Positions 46,096-58,384 of a DNA stretch of 64,000 bases are shown here, piece by piece. The notes beneath the pieces are model-generated. The model was not told where the DNA came from. It saw only the letters and a list, made by a program, of their open reading frames with translations, and ran no database searches. Every line of letters begins with the position of its first letter. Position 1 is the first letter of the stretch. Origin of the DNA: Pseudomonas beijingensis (GTDB lineage: Bacteria; Pseudomonadota; Gammaproteobacteria; Pseudomonadales; Pseudomonadaceae); the NCBI RefSeq assembly GCF_030687295.1, contig NZ_CP117425.1:1244001-1308000 (forward strand), read 5' to 3'. Made by a program: the position numbers and the translations under genes.

Positions 46096-47694
46096 TCAGT
46101 TACTGATCGCCAGGATGCTCGCCTGATACGAACCCACGAACACATCGAAATCCCCCACCTCGTTCTGCTCCAGCTCGGCTTGCTGGACCAGTGATTCCCG
46201 GGCGGTTGCTTCGAAGGCTGTCTGCTCCTGGGCAGGCAACGGCTCGGCGCGGAAGAATTCGGCGTGGGCCTTGCTTTGGCGCAGGGAGAACTGGGCGAAG
46301 CTTTCCTGGTGTTCGGCCATCGCGGCCAGCACCTGGGCGGAGGGCGTCAGGGACGGATCGCGGACTTTCGCCAATTGCGCGTCCAGCGCCTGGCGATGGG
46401 CATCGCCACCTTGGCTCTGGTCGAGCAGCGAGGCCAGCGGGGCGATTTTTTCCAGCAATTCGACGGCCCAGGCCTGCATGTCCACCGCTTGACCCTGGCG
46501 CTGCAATTGCAGGCCTGGCTTGCGACCTTCCTTGACCACGGTCAGGAAGTTGCTCGTGGCGTTGCCGCATTCGTTGTTTTCCAGCTGCGGGCTGTCATTG
46601 AGGCCGCAATACAGCAGGAACGCATCGAGGAAGCGCGACTCGGTGAGGTCGATGCCCATCGGCAGGAACGGGTTGATGTCCAGGCAACGCACTTCGACGT
46701 ACTGGATACCCCGGGCCATCAAGGCCTGGATCGGCCGCTCTCCGGTGTAGGTCACGCGTTTGGGGCGGATGTTGGAGTAGTACTCGTTTTCGATCTGCAA
46801 GATGTTGGTATTGAGCTGCACCCACTCGCCGTTCTGGTGAGTGCCGACTTCGACGTACGGCGCGTAGGGCGTTGCCACCGCTTTGCGCAGGCTGTCGGTG
46901 TAGCTCGCCAGGTCGTTGTAGCAAGGCGTGAGCCCTGCCTGGGCGTTGCTCTGGTAACCCAGGTCGCTCATGCGCAGGCTGGTGGCGTAGGGCAGGTACA
47001 AGGTGTCCGGGTCCAGTTGTTCCAACTGGTGCGGGCGGCCCCGCAGGAAACCGATGTCCAGGGCCGGCGAGGCACCGAACAGGTACATCAGCAACCAGCT
47101 GTAGCGGCGGAAATTACGGATCAGCGCGATATAGGCCGACGACTGGAAGTCACGGTCGCTCACTTCGGCCGCTTCGTTCTGGCGGAGCAGGGGCCAGAGT
47201 TTTTCCGGCAGGGAAAAGTTGTAGTGGATCCCGGCAATGCATTGCATGGTCTTGCCGTAGCGCAGGGCCAGGCCCTTGCGGTAGACGTACTTGAGCCGGC
47301 CGATGTTCGAGGTGCCGTAATACGCGATAGGGATGTCCTCTTCCGCCGGCAGCGGGCACGGCATCGACGGGCTCCACAAGTACTCGTCGCCAAGTTTGCT
47401 GTAGGCAAACCGGTGGATCTTGTCGAGGCTGCGCAGGGTATCGGCCGGGTTGGCCAGGGCCGGCGTGATGAACTCCAGCAGCGACTCGGAATAGTCGGTA
47501 GTGATCTGTTCGTTGGTCAGCGCCGAACCCAGGGCCTTGGGATGCGGGGTCTGCGCCAGACGTCCATCGTCCGTGACGCGCAGGCATTCACGCTCGATGC
47601 CGTGCAGGCACTGTTCGAGCAGGGAGAGGTTGGCGCGCTCGCCGAGCAGGGCCAGGCGGCGGTTTAAAAGGTCGCTCAAGTTGAATTCCTTCAC
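46096..47694 (-). CDS. gshA: Glutamate-cysteine ligase
   Basis: Joins glutamate and cysteine with ATP, the first and limiting step of glutathione synthesis. 532 residues of the proteobacterial GshA type: [19 protein letters not shown] at the N-terminus, the substrate region [24 protein letters not shown] and [13 protein letters not shown]. The use of cysteine links it to the sulfur genes upstream, although gshA is also part of the conserved backbone here. Confidence 0.97.
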   Translation of the reverse strand: MKEFNLSDLLNRRLALLGERANLSLLEQCLHGIERECLRVTDDGRLAQTPHPKALGSALTNEQITTDYSESLLEFITPALANPADTLRSLDKIHRFAYSKLGDEYLWSPSMPCPLPAEEDIPIAYYGTSNIGRLKYVYRKGLALRYGKTMQCIAGIHYNFSLPEKLWPLLRQNEAAEVSDRDFQSSAYIALIRNFRRYSWLLMYLFGASPALDIGFLRGRPHQLEQLDPDTLYLPYATSLRMSDLGYQSNAQAGLTPCYNDLASYTDSLRKAVATPYAPYVEVGTHQNGEWVQLNTNILQIENEYYSNIRPKRVTYTGERPIQALMARGIQYVEVRCLDINPFLPMGIDLTESRFLDAFLLYCGLNDSPQLENNECGNATSNFLTVVKEGRKPGLQLQRQGQAVDMQAWAVELLEKIAPLASLLDQSQGGDAHRQALDAQLAKVRDPSLTPSAQVLAAMAEHQESFAQFSLRQSKAHAEFFRAEPLPAQEQTAFEATARESLVQQAELEQNEVGDFDVFVGSYQASILAISN

Positions 47695-47801
47695 GCGTCA
47701 GTCGCCCCAATATGGGGGTGGGCAAGACGGTCTACAAGGGTGAAGTTAAAACTGGCGTTTTCGCCTGGTTTTCGTGCCAAAGACTCGCCACCGCAACCCC
47801 A

Positions 47802-47892
47802 CTGTGGGAGCGAGCTTGCTCGCGATGGCGGTGGAGCAGTCAATAACGAGCCAACTGACATACCGCTATCGCGAGCAAGCTCGCTCCCACAG
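47802..47892. repeat. REPIN
   Basis: Inverted GTGGGAGCGAGCTTGCTCGC arms between gshA and the thioesterase gene, both on the minus strand. Confidence 0.9.
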
Positions 47893-47948
47893 GGAAGTTC
47901 GATGCCGCATTCATGGCGTCGAAATTAACTCAAATCGATGACAGGGAG

Positions 47949-48332
47949 CTATAGGACAGCGAACGTGCCTTGCGCTTTTGCGACCAGTTTGTCGCCTTGC
48001 ATCACCTCGGCCTCGACCACCAGCGTGCGCCGACCGGGGTGGATGACCCGGGCGGTGCACAACACGTCGCCGTCGGACACGGCGCGAATGTAGTTGATCT
48101 TGCATTCGATGGTCGCGCTCTGCTGGTCAAAGCCATGGACACTGGAACAGGCCAGGCCCATGGCGATGTCCACCAGGCTGAACAGCGCGCCGCCGTGCAG
48201 CTTGCCGCCGCGGTTGCGCAACGGCGGCTCAAGGCTCAGGGCGACTTGCGCCACCCCGTCCCCCAGGCTCTGCAGACGGCAGCCGAGCAGCTTGAAGAAC
48301 GCGCTCTCCACCAACCCGGCTGGCGCGTCCAT
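47949..48332 (-). CDS. PaaI-family hotdog-fold thioesterase
   Basis: 127 residues of the hotdog fold, probably a homotetrameric acyl-CoA thioesterase. Family marks: RNRGGKLHGGALFSLVDIAMGLA (HGG with the catalytic acidic residue in the following helix) and TIECKINYIRAVSDG. The substrate cannot be read. Its ATG overlaps the tex stop (TGATG at 48330-48334), so it is coupled to tex. Confidence 0.9.
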   Translation of the reverse strand: MDAPAGLVESAFFKLLGCRLQSLGDGVAQVALSLEPPLRNRGGKLHGGALFSLVDIAMGLACSSVHGFDQQSATIECKINYIRAVSDGDVLCTARVIHPGRRTLVVEAEVMQGDKLVAKAQGTFAVL

Positions 48333-50656
48333 CAGCGTTTCTTCAACTGCTTGGCGTTGGCGAACAGCGAGGCCATGGCGTTATTGGCCGGGGCCGCCGT
48401 GGCGGTTTCCTTGCGCGGCGCGGTGTTTTGCGACTGGCGGGGTGTCGAGCCAGGGCGCGCACCGCGGGCACCGTCGATTTTCTCGCCCGGTGTGTCGCTC
48501 ATGCGCATCGACAGGCCGACGCGTTTGCGCGGGATGTCGACTTCCATGACCTTCACTTTCACCACATCGCCGGCCTTCACCGCTTCGCGCGGGTCCTTGA
48601 TGAACTTCTCGGACAACGCCGAGATGTGCACCAGACCGTCCTGGTGCACACCGATGTCGACGAAGGCACCGAAGTTGGTGACGTTGGTCACCACGCCTTC
48701 GAGGATCATGCCCGGTTGCAGGTCCTTGAGGTCTTCGACGCCGTCCTGGAACTCGGCGGTCTTGAACTCGGGGCGCGGGTCGCGGCCTGGTTTCTCCAGT
48801 TCCTGAAGGATGTCGGTGACGGTGGGCAGGCCGAAGGTTTCGTCGGTGAATTTCTTCGGGTCCAGGCGCTTGAGGAACGCGGCATCACCGATCAGCGAGC
48901 GGATGTCGCGGTCGGTCTGGGCGGCGATGCGTTGCACCAGCGGGTAGGCTTCAGGGTGGACAGCCGAAGAGTCCAGTGGGTTGTCGCCGTTCATGACCCG
49001 CAGGAAGCCGGCGGCCTGTTCGAAGGTTTTTTCACCCAGGCGCGGGACTTTCTTCAACGCGGCGCGGGTCTTGAACGCGCCATGTTCGTCACGGTGGGTG
49101 ACGATGTTCTGCGCCAGCGTGGCGTTCAGGCCGGAGATCCGCGCCAGCAACGCCACCGAAGCGGTGTTCACGTCCACGCCCACGGCGTTCACGCAGTCCT
49201 CCACCACCGCGTCCAGGCCGCGCGCCAGTTTCAGTTGGGAAACGTCGTGCTGGTACTGGCCGACACCGATGGATTTGGGGTCGATCTTCACCAGCTCCGC
49301 CAGTGGATCCTGCAGGCGACGGGCGATGGACACCGCGCCACGGATCGACACGTCGAGGTCGGGGAATTCCTTGGAGGCCAGCTCCGAGGCCGAGTAAACC
49401 GAAGCGCCGGCCTCGGAGACCATGACCTTGGTCATTTTCATGGCCGGGTATTTCTTGATCAGCTCGGCGGCCAGTTTGTCGGTCTCGCGGCTGGCGGTGC
49501 CGTTGCCGATGGCAATCAGATCCACCGAATGCTTGGCGCACAGGGCGGCGAGCACGGCGAGGGTCTGGTCCCACTTGTTGTGTGGCACGTGCGGGTAGAC
49601 CGTGGCGTGGTCCAGCAGTTTGCCGGTGGAATCCACCACCGCCACCTTGCAACCGGTGCGCAGGCCCGGGTCCAGGCCCAGGGTGGCGCGCGGGCCGGCC
49701 GGTGCGGCCAGCAGCAGGTCGTGCAGGTTGTGGGCGAATACGTTGATCGCCTCGGTCTCGGCGTTGTCGCGCAACTCGCCCAGCAGGTCGGTTTCCAGGT
49801 GGGTGTAGAGCTTGACCTTCCAAGTCCAGCGCACCACTTCAGCCAGCCATTTGTCGGCGGCGCGGTTCTGGTTCTGGATGCCGAACTGCTGGCCGATCAT
49901 GCCTTCGCACGGGTGCATGGTGCCGGGCAATTCTTCACCGACCTTCAGCGCGGAGCTGAGGATGCCTTCGTTGCGTCCGCGGAAAATCGCCAGTGCGCGG
50001 TGGGACGGCATGCTCTTGAGCGGTTCGTCGTGTTCGAAGTAGTCGCGGAACTTCGCGCCTTCCTCTTCCTTGCCAGCGATCACCCGGGCGCTGAGGATGG
50101 CTTCCTGTTTGAGGAAGTTGCGCAGTTTTTCCAACAGGTTGGCGTCTTCGGCGAAACGCTCCATGAGGATGTACTTGGCGCCTTCCAGCGCTGCCTTCAC
50201 GTCCGCCACACCTTTTTCGGCATCGACGAAGCGCGCGGCTTCGGTTTCCGGGGCCAGGGTCGGGTCGTTGAACAGGCCGTCGGCCAGCTCGCCGAGGCCG
50301 GCTTCCAGGGCGATCTGGCCCTTGGTGCGGCGCTTTTGCTTGTAGGGCAGGTACAAGTCTTCGAGGCGGGTCTTGGTGTCGGCCAGCTTGATGTCGCGCT
50401 CGAGTTGCGGGGTCAGCTTGCCCTGCTCCTGGATGCTGGCCAGGATGCTGATGCGCCGCTCGTCGAGTTCTCGCAGGTAGCGCAGGCGCTCTTCCAGATG
50501 CCGCAATTGGGTGTCATCGAGGCTGCCGGTCACTTCTTTCCGGTAACGGGCGATGAAAGGCACCGTGGAACCTTCATCGAGTAGCGCGACGGCCGCTTCG
50601 ACCTGTTGTGGGCGTACACCGAGTTCCTCGGCGATGCGGCTGTTGATGCTGTCCAT
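48332..50656 (-). CDS. tex: Tex family RNA-binding transcription accessory protein
   Basis: 774-residue cytosolic protein: N-terminal helical domain, a YqgF/RNase H-like domain ([17 protein letters not shown]), helix-hairpin-helix repeats ([17 protein letters not shown]) and a C-terminal S1 RNA-binding domain (about 650-720; [31 protein letters not shown]). Tex binds nucleic acid and affects transcription and virulence gene expression in several bacteria. The tail beyond S1 is low-complexity and basic ([10 protein letters not shown]). The start is [13 protein letters not shown]. Confidence 0.96.
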   Translation of the reverse strand: MDSINSRIAEELGVRPQQVEAAVALLDEGSTVPFIARYRKEVTGSLDDTQLRHLEERLRYLRELDERRISILASIQEQGKLTPQLERDIKLADTKTRLEDLYLPYKQKRRTKGQIALEAGLGELADGLFNDPTLAPETEAARFVDAEKGVADVKAALEGAKYILMERFAEDANLLEKLRNFLKQEAILSARVIAGKEEEGAKFRDYFEHDEPLKSMPSHRALAIFRGRNEGILSSALKVGEELPGTMHPCEGMIGQQFGIQNQNRAADKWLAEVVRWTWKVKLYTHLETDLLGELRDNAETEAINVFAHNLHDLLLAAPAGPRATLGLDPGLRTGCKVAVVDSTGKLLDHATVYPHVPHNKWDQTLAVLAALCAKHSVDLIAIGNGTASRETDKLAAELIKKYPAMKMTKVMVSEAGASVYSASELASKEFPDLDVSIRGAVSIARRLQDPLAELVKIDPKSIGVGQYQHDVSQLKLARGLDAVVEDCVNAVGVDVNTASVALLARISGLNATLAQNIVTHRDEHGAFKTRAALKKVPRLGEKTFEQAAGFLRVMNGDNPLDSSAVHPEAYPLVQRIAAQTDRDIRSLIGDAAFLKRLDPKKFTDETFGLPTVTDILQELEKPGRDPRPEFKTAEFQDGVEDLKDLQPGMILEGVVTNVTNFGAFVDIGVHQDGLVHISALSEKFIKDPREAVKAGDVVKVKVMEVDIPRKRVGLSMRMSDTPGEKIDGARGARPGSTPRQSQNTAPRKETATAAPANNAMASLFANAKQLKKR

Positions 50657-51013
50657 AAAACCACCTGAAAAATTGTGAAATCAGGCTCGCCACCACAGAA
50701 ACCGGGCTCGGCGAGACTGGTTGAGCGGCCTGGCGTGCGCCGCTGCCTGGGTCAAAAGGCTGCCTGTTGACCCGCGAAATTCAAAAAGTACTGCCTGGCC
50801 AAGGCTAAAAAATGGCACGCCGGGATCACGATCCGGCATTCCCTGGCACAAAAGGCCGGGCATTATAACCAGCGTTCCGTCCTGAGGGGGTGACAGGGTC
50901 TGTAGGCTTGATACCCGGATTTGTGGAGATAGAGGAAAAATCTGCTAACAATGCACACGGTGCGTATAACGGCAGCTAGGCCATAATGCGCGCCGAGATC
51001 AAAGGAGCTTCCT
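50657..51013. other. Intergenic region between divergent tex and ompR
   Basis: 357 bp. It should hold promoters for both genes. No REP, no repeat and no supported coding frame. A sequence AAAGGAG lies 7 bp before the ompR start. A small open frame at 50681-50863 on the minus strand has no ribosome site and is not called. Confidence 0.6.
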
Positions 51014-51754
51014 ATGAGCAGCACAGCACAAACTGCTGAAGGCGAAAAAATTCTTATTGTTGACGACGATCCGGGGCTGAGCAGCCTGCTGGAACGCTTT
51101 TTCGTCAGCAAGGGCTACCGCGCCCGCACCGTACCGAACACCGAGCAAATGGATCGGTTGCTGGCCCGTGAAGTGTTCAACCTGGTGGTACTCGACCTGA
51201 TGCTGCCCGGTGAAGACGGCCTGACCGCCTGCCGCCGCCTGCGCGGTGCCAACAACCAGATCCCGATCATCATGCTCACCGCCAAGGGCGACGAGTTGAG
51301 CCGTATCAAGGGCCTTGAACTGGGCGCCGACGATTACCTGGCCAAGCCGTTCAACCCCGACGAGCTGATGGCCCGCGTCAAGGCGGTGCTGCGTCGTCAG
51401 TCGGCGCCGGTGCCTGGCGCGCCGGGCAGCGAAGACGAAAGCGTGACCTTCGGCGACTATGAACTGTCCCTGGCCACCCGCGAGCTCAAGCGCGGCGATG
51501 AGGTCCACATGCTCACCACCGGTGAGTTCGCCGTGCTCAAGGCCCTGGTGATGAACGCCCGTCAGCCGCTGACCCGCGACAAGCTGATGAACCTGGCCCG
51601 TGGTCGTGAATGGGATGCGCTGGAGCGTTCCATCGACGTGCAGATTTCCCGCCTGCGCCGGATGATCGAGCCTGATCCTTCCAAGCCGCGGTATATCCAG
51701 ACCGTGTGGGGCGTGGGTTACGTGTTCGTGCCGGATGGCGCCGCCAGCAAGTGA
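51014..51754 (+). CDS. ompR: OmpR-type response regulator
   Basis: 246 residues: receiver domain (about 11-125) with the acidic pocket IVDDDPG, the phosphorylated Asp in LVVLDLMLPGEDG, Thr in MLTAKG and Lys in YLAKPFNPDEL, then an OmpR/PhoB winged-helix domain (about 145-240). Partner of the kinase downstream. The P. aeruginosa equivalent is AmgR, which responds to envelope stress and aminoglycosides. The gap to envZ (114 bp) holds a degenerate REP. Confidence 0.96.
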   Translation: MSSTAQTAEGEKILIVDDDPGLSSLLERFFVSKGYRARTVPNTEQMDRLLAREVFNLVVLDLMLPGEDGLTACRRLRGANNQIPIIMLTAKGDELSRIKGLELGADDYLAKPFNPDELMARVKAVLRRQSAPVPGAPGSEDESVTFGDYELSLATRELKRGDEVHMLTTGEFAVLKALVMNARQPLTRDKLMNLARGREWDALERSIDVQISRLRRMIEPDPSKPRYIQTVWGVGYVFVPDGAASK

Positions 51755-51763
51755 TCGGCGATT

Positions 51764-51851
51764 TGTAGGAGCGGGTGGTCTGGCCGGTTGAAATGTCTTC
51801 TTCCAGGCGACTCGCGGTCTGTCATTGTGCGAGCATCGCTCGCTCCTGCAA
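51764..51851. repeat. Degenerate REP pair
   Basis: TTGTAGGAGCGGGTGG and GCGAGCATCGCTCGCTCCTGCAA are inverted partners of a different REP type (TGTAGGAGCG). Located inside the ompR-envZ unit. Confidence 0.65.
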
Positions 51852-51868
51852 GTGTGTAGCGGTTATTC

Positions 51869-53182
51869 ATGAAAACCCCCGTTTGGTTCCCCCAGAGTTT
51901 CTTCTCCCGCACCCTCTGGCTGGTGCTGATCGTCGTGCTCTTCTCCAAGGCACTGACGTTGGTGTACCTGCTGATGAACGAGGACGTGCTCGTGGACCGG
52001 CAGTACAGCCACGGCGTTGCCTTGACCCTGCGGGCGTATTGGGCGGCGGACGAAACCAACCGGGCGAAAATTGCCGAGGCGGCGACCCTGATCCGTGTCG
52101 TTGGCGCCGGCGTGCCGGAGGGTGAGCAGCACTGGCCCTACAGCGAGATCTATCAACGCCAGATGCAGGCCGAACTGGGCGCCGATACCGAGGTGCGATT
52201 GCGCATGCACTCGCCGCCGGCGCTTTGGGTGCGGGCCCCGAGCCTGGGGGACGGCTGGCTGAAAGTGCCGTTGTACCCGCATCCGCTGCGCGGTCAGAAA
52301 ATCTGGAACGTGCTTGGCTGGTTCCTGGCCATCGGCCTGCTGTCGACGGCGTCGGCGTGGATCTTCGTCAGCCAGCTCAACCAACCGTTGAAACGCCTGG
52401 TCTACGCTGCCCGCCAGCTGGGTCAGGGACGCAGCGTGCGACTGCCCATCAGCGATACGCCCAGCGAGATGACCGAGGTCTACCGCGCCTTCAACCAGAT
52501 GGCCGAGGATGTGGAACAGGCCGGGCGGGAGCGCGAACTGATGCTCGCGGGCGTCTCCCATGACCTGCGCACGCCGCTGACCCGGCTGCGGTTGTCGCTG
52601 GAGTTGATGGGCGAACATACCGACCTGACCGACGAGATGGTCCGCGACATCGAGGACATGGACGCGATTCTCGACCAGTTCCTGGCGTTCATTCGCGACG
52701 GTCGTGATGAATCCGTGGAGGAGGTGGACCTCAGCGAGCTGGTGCGGGAAGTGGTTGCGCCCTATAACCAGAACGACGAGAAAGTGCACCTGCGCCTGGA
52801 GCCGATCCAACCGTTCCCGTTGCGCCGGGTGTCGATGAAACGTTTGCTGAACAACTTGATCGGCAATGCCCTGAACCATGCCGGTGCTGGCGTCGAAGTC
52901 GCGGCCTATGTCTCCGGCGACACCAGCGCGCCTTACGTGGTGCTAAGCGTCATGGACCGTGGCGCCGGCATCGATCCCTCGGAGCTGGAAGCCATTTTCA
53001 ACCCCTTCACCCGGGGCGATCGCGCCCGGGGAGGGAAAGGCACGGGGCTGGGCCTGGCCATCGTCAAGCGCATCGCCTCGATGCACGGCGGCAACGTCGA
53101 GCTGCGCAACCGCGCCGGTGGCGGGCTGGAGGCTCGGGTACGGTTGCCGTTGGGCTTGATGCTGCCTCGGGATGCGGTGTAG
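51869..53182 (+). CDS. envZ: Sensor histidine kinase EnvZ
   Basis: 437 residues: two membrane helices (about 13-35 and 145-170) around a periplasmic sensor, a HAMP linker (QLNQPLKRLVYAARQLGQG), the H-box AGVSHDLRTPLTRLR with the phosphorylated His near 229, and the ATPase domain with N-box NNLIGNALNHA, G1 DRGAGIDPSE and G2 GKGTGLGLAIVKRI. It phosphorylates and dephosphorylates OmpR. The P. aeruginosa equivalent is AmgS. Confidence 0.96.
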   Translation: MKTPVWFPQSFFSRTLWLVLIVVLFSKALTLVYLLMNEDVLVDRQYSHGVALTLRAYWAADETNRAKIAEAATLIRVVGAGVPEGEQHWPYSEIYQRQMQAELGADTEVRLRMHSPPALWVRAPSLGDGWLKVPLYPHPLRGQKIWNVLGWFLAIGLLSTASAWIFVSQLNQPLKRLVYAARQLGQGRSVRLPISDTPSEMTEVYRAFNQMAEDVEQAGRERELMLAGVSHDLRTPLTRLRLSLELMGEHTDLTDEMVRDIEDMDAILDQFLAFIRDGRDESVEEVDLSELVREVVAPYNQNDEKVHLRLEPIQPFPLRRVSMKRLLNNLIGNALNHAGAGVEVAAYVSGDTSAPYVVLSVMDRGAGIDPSELEAIFNPFTRGDRARGGKGTGLGLAIVKRIASMHGGNVELRNRAGGGLEARVRLPLGLMLPRDAV

Positions 53183-53211
53183 CGATCTCTCTCAAGTAAG
53201 ACAGAGAACTT

Positions 53212-53335
53212 TGTGGGAGCGGGCCCTGTGGGAGCCGAGCTTGCTCGCGATGGCGGTGTGTCAGTCAAGATCAACTTTACTGATTCACCGCCATCGCGAG
53301 CAAGCTCGGCTCCCACAAAAGCTCGCTCCCACAGG
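53212..53335. repeat. REPIN with duplicated, nested arm ends
   Basis: The central pair (53227-53318) uses a GAGCCGAGCTTGCTCGCGAT variant. Partial arms TGTGGGAGCGGGCCC on the left and AAAGCTCGCTCCCACA on the right extend it on both sides. It lies between the convergent envZ and rimK genes. Confidence 0.85.
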
Positions 53336-53348
53336 GTCTTGTATTGAG

Positions 53349-54254
53349 TCAGCCCTTGCCCTTGGTCCGGGTCATGTTCGGCCCGCCATTCTTTTCCAGG
53401 TGCTCGATGATGATCCCGGCCACGTTCTTGCTCGTGGTGGTCTCGATGCCTTCCAGGCCCGGCGAGGAGTTGACCTCCATCACCAGCGGCCCGTGATTGG
53501 AGCGCAGGATATCCACGCCGGCCACGGCAAGGCCCATGACTTTTGCGGCCCGCAGGGCGGTCATGCGTTCTTCCGGGGTGATCTTGATCAGGCTGGCGCT
53601 ACCACCGCGATGCAGGTTGGAGCGGAACTCACCGGGCTTGGCCTGGCGCTTCATCGAGGCAATCACTTTGTCGCCGACCACGAAGCAGCGAATATCCGCG
53701 CCACCGGCTTCCTTGATGTATTCCTGGACCATGATGTTCTGCTTCAGACCCATGAACGCTTCGATCACCGACTCCGCCGCCGTCGCGGTTTCACACAGGA
53801 CCACGCCAATGCCCTGGGTGCCTTCCAGCACCTTGATCACCAGCGGTGCGCCGTTGACCATCGCGATCAGGTCGGGAATGTCGTCGGGGGAGTGGGCGAA
53901 ACCGGTGACTGGCAGGCCGATCCCGCGCCGCGACAGCAGTTGCAGCGAGCGTAGTTTGTCCCGGGAGCGGGCGATGGCCACCGACTCGTTGAGGGGAAAC
54001 ACCCCCATCATTTCGAACTGGCGCAACACCGCGCAACCATAGAACGTCACCGATGCGCCGATGCGGGGGATCACCGCGTCGAACCCTTCCAGCGGCTTGC
54101 CACGATAATGGATCTGCGGCTTGTGGCTGGCGATGTTCATGTAGGCGCGCAGGGTATCGATCACCACCATTTCGTGGCCTCGTTCGGTCCCGGCTTCAAC
54201 CAGGCGACGAGTGGAATACAGACGCGGATTACGCGACAGCACAGCGATCTTCAT
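53349..54254 (-). CDS. rimK: RimK, ribosomal protein S6 modification enzyme
   Basis: ATP-grasp ligase that adds glutamates to the C-terminus of ribosomal protein S6. 301 residues: N-terminal domain ([18 protein letters not shown]), ATP-grasp core ([39 protein letters not shown]) and the metal-binding end [14 protein letters not shown]. In P. fluorescens RimK alters the proteome and helps rhizosphere colonisation. It overlaps rimB by 4 bp (54251-54254) and is coupled to it. Confidence 0.96.
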   Translation of the reverse strand: MKIAVLSRNPRLYSTRRLVEAGTERGHEMVVIDTLRAYMNIASHKPQIHYRGKPLEGFDAVIPRIGASVTFYGCAVLRQFEMMGVFPLNESVAIARSRDKLRSLQLLSRRGIGLPVTGFAHSPDDIPDLIAMVNGAPLVIKVLEGTQGIGVVLCETATAAESVIEAFMGLKQNIMVQEYIKEAGGADIRCFVVGDKVIASMKRQAKPGEFRSNLHRGGSASLIKITPEERMTALRAAKVMGLAVAGVDILRSNHGPLVMEVNSSPGLEGIETTTSKNVAGIIIEHLEKNGGPNMTRTKGKG

Positions 54255-54733
54255 GCAACACCTGTGGCAGAGGTAGTGGACACCGGGAATACCGGCTTTT
54301 CTTGAACGTATTTGGTACCCGGATTGACCACCAGTTGGCCGTCGATCAAGGCTTTGGAACCCAGTAACAGGCGATATCGCATGGATTTGCGGCAGGCGAG
54401 GGTGAACTCGACCCGCCAGACCCTGTCACCCAGCGCCAACGTGGTGCTGATCACGTAGCGGACCTGAGCGTGGCCGTTGGAACTCTTTATGGTCTTGCGC
54501 GCCACCAGCGGGGCTTCGCAGCGACGATGGCGCAACTGCACCACCGTGCCGAGGTGCGCCGTGAAGCGCACCCACTTTTCGCCATCGCGCTCGAACGGCT
54601 CGATGTCAGTGGCATGCAGGCTGGAGGTGCTGGCCCCGGTGTCGATTTTTGCCCGCAGGCCCGCGACTCCCAGGTCCGGGAGCGCCACCCACTCGCGCAG
54701 ACCGACAACGGTCAAATGGTCAAAAGTCTTCAA
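54251..54733 (-). CDS. rimB: RimB, retropepsin-like protease family protein
   Basis: 160 residues with an aspartic-protease-like fold of the retropepsin/Zn-protease family: the active-site-like motif [13 protein letters not shown] (DTG), the strand [15 protein letters not shown] and [20 protein letters not shown] near the end. In P. fluorescens SBW25 rimB lies in a rimABK operon and modulates RimK activity. No rimA-sized frame is evident on this strand in the 229 bp before rimB, so rimA is absent here or too small to recognise. Confidence 0.88.
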   Translation of the reverse strand: MKTFDHLTVVGLREWVALPDLGVAGLRAKIDTGASTSSLHATDIEPFERDGEKWVRFTAHLGTVVQLRHRRCEAPLVARKTIKSSNGHAQVRYVISTTLALGDRVWRVEFTLACRKSMRYRLLLGSKALIDGQLVVNPGTKYVQEKPVFPVSTTSATGVA

Positions 54734-54962
54734 TAAAAAAACCTGCGATCAGTGCATCGGATCGTGGACTCCGCGAATCGCGGTATTCACGCAGAATAAT
54801 CACAAAATGGCGACAGTTATCTACGCACTTGTGTGTGCTTGTAACCGATTCCGACCCAGGCGATAGGTGCGGCGTCGGTTTGGCGGGCATTCTATCCGTC
54901 GGGCCGGATTCGTGCGCCCGACAAAAACGGTAGTACAGTTCCGGCTATCGGCAGAAAGAGGA

Positions 54963-55373
54963 ATGGCAGTGGCACAAAAAAAGGAAGAGGACGACAAGGT
55001 TCGTCTCGATAAATGGTTGTGGGCGGCGCGCTTCTACAAGACGCGGGCCCTGGCCAAGACCGCCATCGAAAGCGGCAAGGTCCATCACCGGGGAGAGCGT
55101 TGCAAGCCGGGCAAGGAGCCTCGCATCGGCGATGAGTTCGTCATCCGCACCGGGTTCGATGAAAAGACCGTGGTGGTCGAGGCCCTGTCGATCGTGCGTC
55201 GCGGTGCACCTGAAGCGCAGGCGCTGTATCGCGAAACCGAGGCCAGCATCGCCAAGCGCGAAACCGCCGCCGCGCAACGCAAGGCCGGCGCCCTGGGTGT
55301 CAGCACTGACGGCAAGCCGAGCAAGAAGCAGCGCCGGGACCTGTTCAAGTTTCATGGCAGCAACAGCGAATAA
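54963..55373 (+). CDS. hslR: Hsp15, ribosome-associated heat-shock protein
   Basis: 136-residue S4-domain RNA-binding protein that recycles stalled 50S subunits carrying a nascent chain. The S4 motif is at residues 13-60 (VRLDKWLWAARFYKTRALA, AIESGKVHHRGERCKPG), followed by a charged tail with KKQRRDLFKFH. The ATG at 54963 (MAVAQKKEED) has AAAGAGG just upstream. It is followed by a REPIN and then hslO, its usual partner. Confidence 0.94.
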   Translation: MAVAQKKEEDDKVRLDKWLWAARFYKTRALAKTAIESGKVHHRGERCKPGKEPRIGDEFVIRTGFDEKTVVVEALSIVRRGAPEAQALYRETEASIAKRETAAAQRKAGALGVSTDGKPSKKQRRDLFKFHGSNSE

Positions 55374-55397
55374 GGCACCGGCCATTGGAGATCATCC

Positions 55398-55490
55398 GTG
55401 GCGAGGGAGCTTGCTCCCACTCGGTTGCGTAGCGACCGTAAGATTTTGGGGCTGCTGCGCAGCCCAGCGGGAGCAAGCTCCCTCGCCACA
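55398..55490. repeat. REPIN of the GTGGCGAGGGAGCTTGCTCC family
   Basis: Inverted arms flank a TGCGTAGCG/GCTGCTGCGCAGCC core between hslR and hslO. Confidence 0.88.
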
Positions 55491-55621
55491 ATGTGTCAGG
55501 CCACACATTCAGATGAGTTGGCAGCGCCTTCCCGTCAGAAAACCCCGCCTTGCTTGGAACCCACCCGGAATGGCCATAAAATGCCCGCCATCATTTGTCA
55601 TCACCTCAGATACCAGACCTT

Positions 55622-56524
55622 ATGACTGATTTACCGGATACCGACTTCACCCAACGTTTCATCTTCGATGACAGCGACGCCCGTGGCGAGCTAGTGGCGT
55701 TGGAGCGTAGCTACGCCGAAGTCCTTGCCAAGCACCCCTATCCGGAGCCGGTCGCACAGCTGCTCGGCGAGCTGATGGCGGCTGCGGCGTTGCTGGTGGG
55801 CACCTTGAAGTTCGATGGCTTGTTGATTCTTCAGGCCCGCTCCGATGGCCCGGTGCCGTTGCTGATGATCGAGTGCTCCAGCGAGCGCGAAATCCGCGGC
55901 CTGGCCCGTTATGACGCCGAACAGATCGCGCCCGACGCGACCCTGGCCGACATGATGCCCAATGGCGTGTTGGCCCTGACGGTCGATCCGACCCAAGGCC
56001 AGCGTTACCAGGGCATCGTCGATCTGGACGGCGCAACCCTGGCCGATTGCTTCACCAACTACTTCGTCATGTCCCAGCAGACCAATACCCGGTTCTGGCT
56101 CTACGCCGACGGGCGGCGCGCGCGGGGTTTACTGTTGCAACAACTGCCCGCCGATCGCCTGCGCGACCCGGAAGAACGTGACGCCAGCTGGCAGCACATC
56201 ACCGCTCTGGCCAGTACCTTGAGCGCCGATGAGCTGCTGAGCCTGGACAACGAAACCGTGTTGCATCGCCTCTATCACGAGGAGCAGGTACGCTTGTTCG
56301 ACGGCCAGCCGTTGCGCTTCCACTGCAGCTGCTCTCGTGAACGTTCCGGCAATGCGCTGGTCAGTCTGGGTCTGGAAGATGCGCAGCAACTGGTGATCGA
56401 GCATGGTGGCGCCATCGAGGTCGACTGCCAGTTTTGCAACGAGCGCTACCTGTTCGACGCGGCCGACATCGCTCAATTGTTCGCCGGTGCGGGTGTCGAC
56501 ACACCGTCAGATACTCGACACTAA
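55622..56524 (+). CDS. hslO: Hsp33, redox-regulated chaperone
   Basis: 300-residue holdase switched on by oxidation. The zinc switch is intact: CSC in [10 protein letters not shown] and CQFC in [10 protein letters not shown], giving the CxC-(27-32)-CxxC pattern. The N-terminal domain carries [14 protein letters not shown]. The ATG at 55622 ([13 protein letters not shown]) fits the family start; the upstream in-frame ATG would add an unusual extension. Confidence 0.96.
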   Translation: MTDLPDTDFTQRFIFDDSDARGELVALERSYAEVLAKHPYPEPVAQLLGELMAAAALLVGTLKFDGLLILQARSDGPVPLLMIECSSEREIRGLARYDAEQIAPDATLADMMPNGVLALTVDPTQGQRYQGIVDLDGATLADCFTNYFVMSQQTNTRFWLYADGRRARGLLLQQLPADRLRDPEERDASWQHITALASTLSADELLSLDNETVLHRLYHEEQVRLFDGQPLRFHCSCSRERSGNALVSLGLEDAQQLVIEHGGAIEVDCQFCNERYLFDAADIAQLFAGAGVDTPSDTRH

Positions 56525-56635
56525 AACGGTTCAGCGCAGGTAAATCTCCTGGCAAACGCCGGATTTACGCCGTACTGACGGGAGGGCCCTACTTTTTTTG
56601 GGCTTTTCTGGCATAATCCGGCCCACTTTTTTCGG

Positions 56636-58247
<1,612 letters not shown>

Positions 58248-58264
58248 GGCTTGGTTGTTGAATG

Positions 58265-58292
58265 AAAAACCGCCCTTTATGGGCGGTTTTTT
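58265..58292 (+). terminator. Intrinsic terminator of pckA
   Basis: Stem ACCGCCC / GGGCGGT around TTTAT followed by a T run, starting about 18 bp after the stop codon. A second GGGCGGTT copy follows without a partner. Confidence 0.92.
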
Positions 58293-58384
58293 ATGGGCGG
58301 TTAGTTATGTGTGCAGGGCTGGAAACTGCCATTATTCCAGCTGAAAATCGAGCCAGACAGCCAGAATAATGCCACTTAAGGTGC

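Noticed and set aside
48428..50584. 718-codon open frame antisense to tex
   Set aside because: Same antisense artefact; tex carries all family domains.
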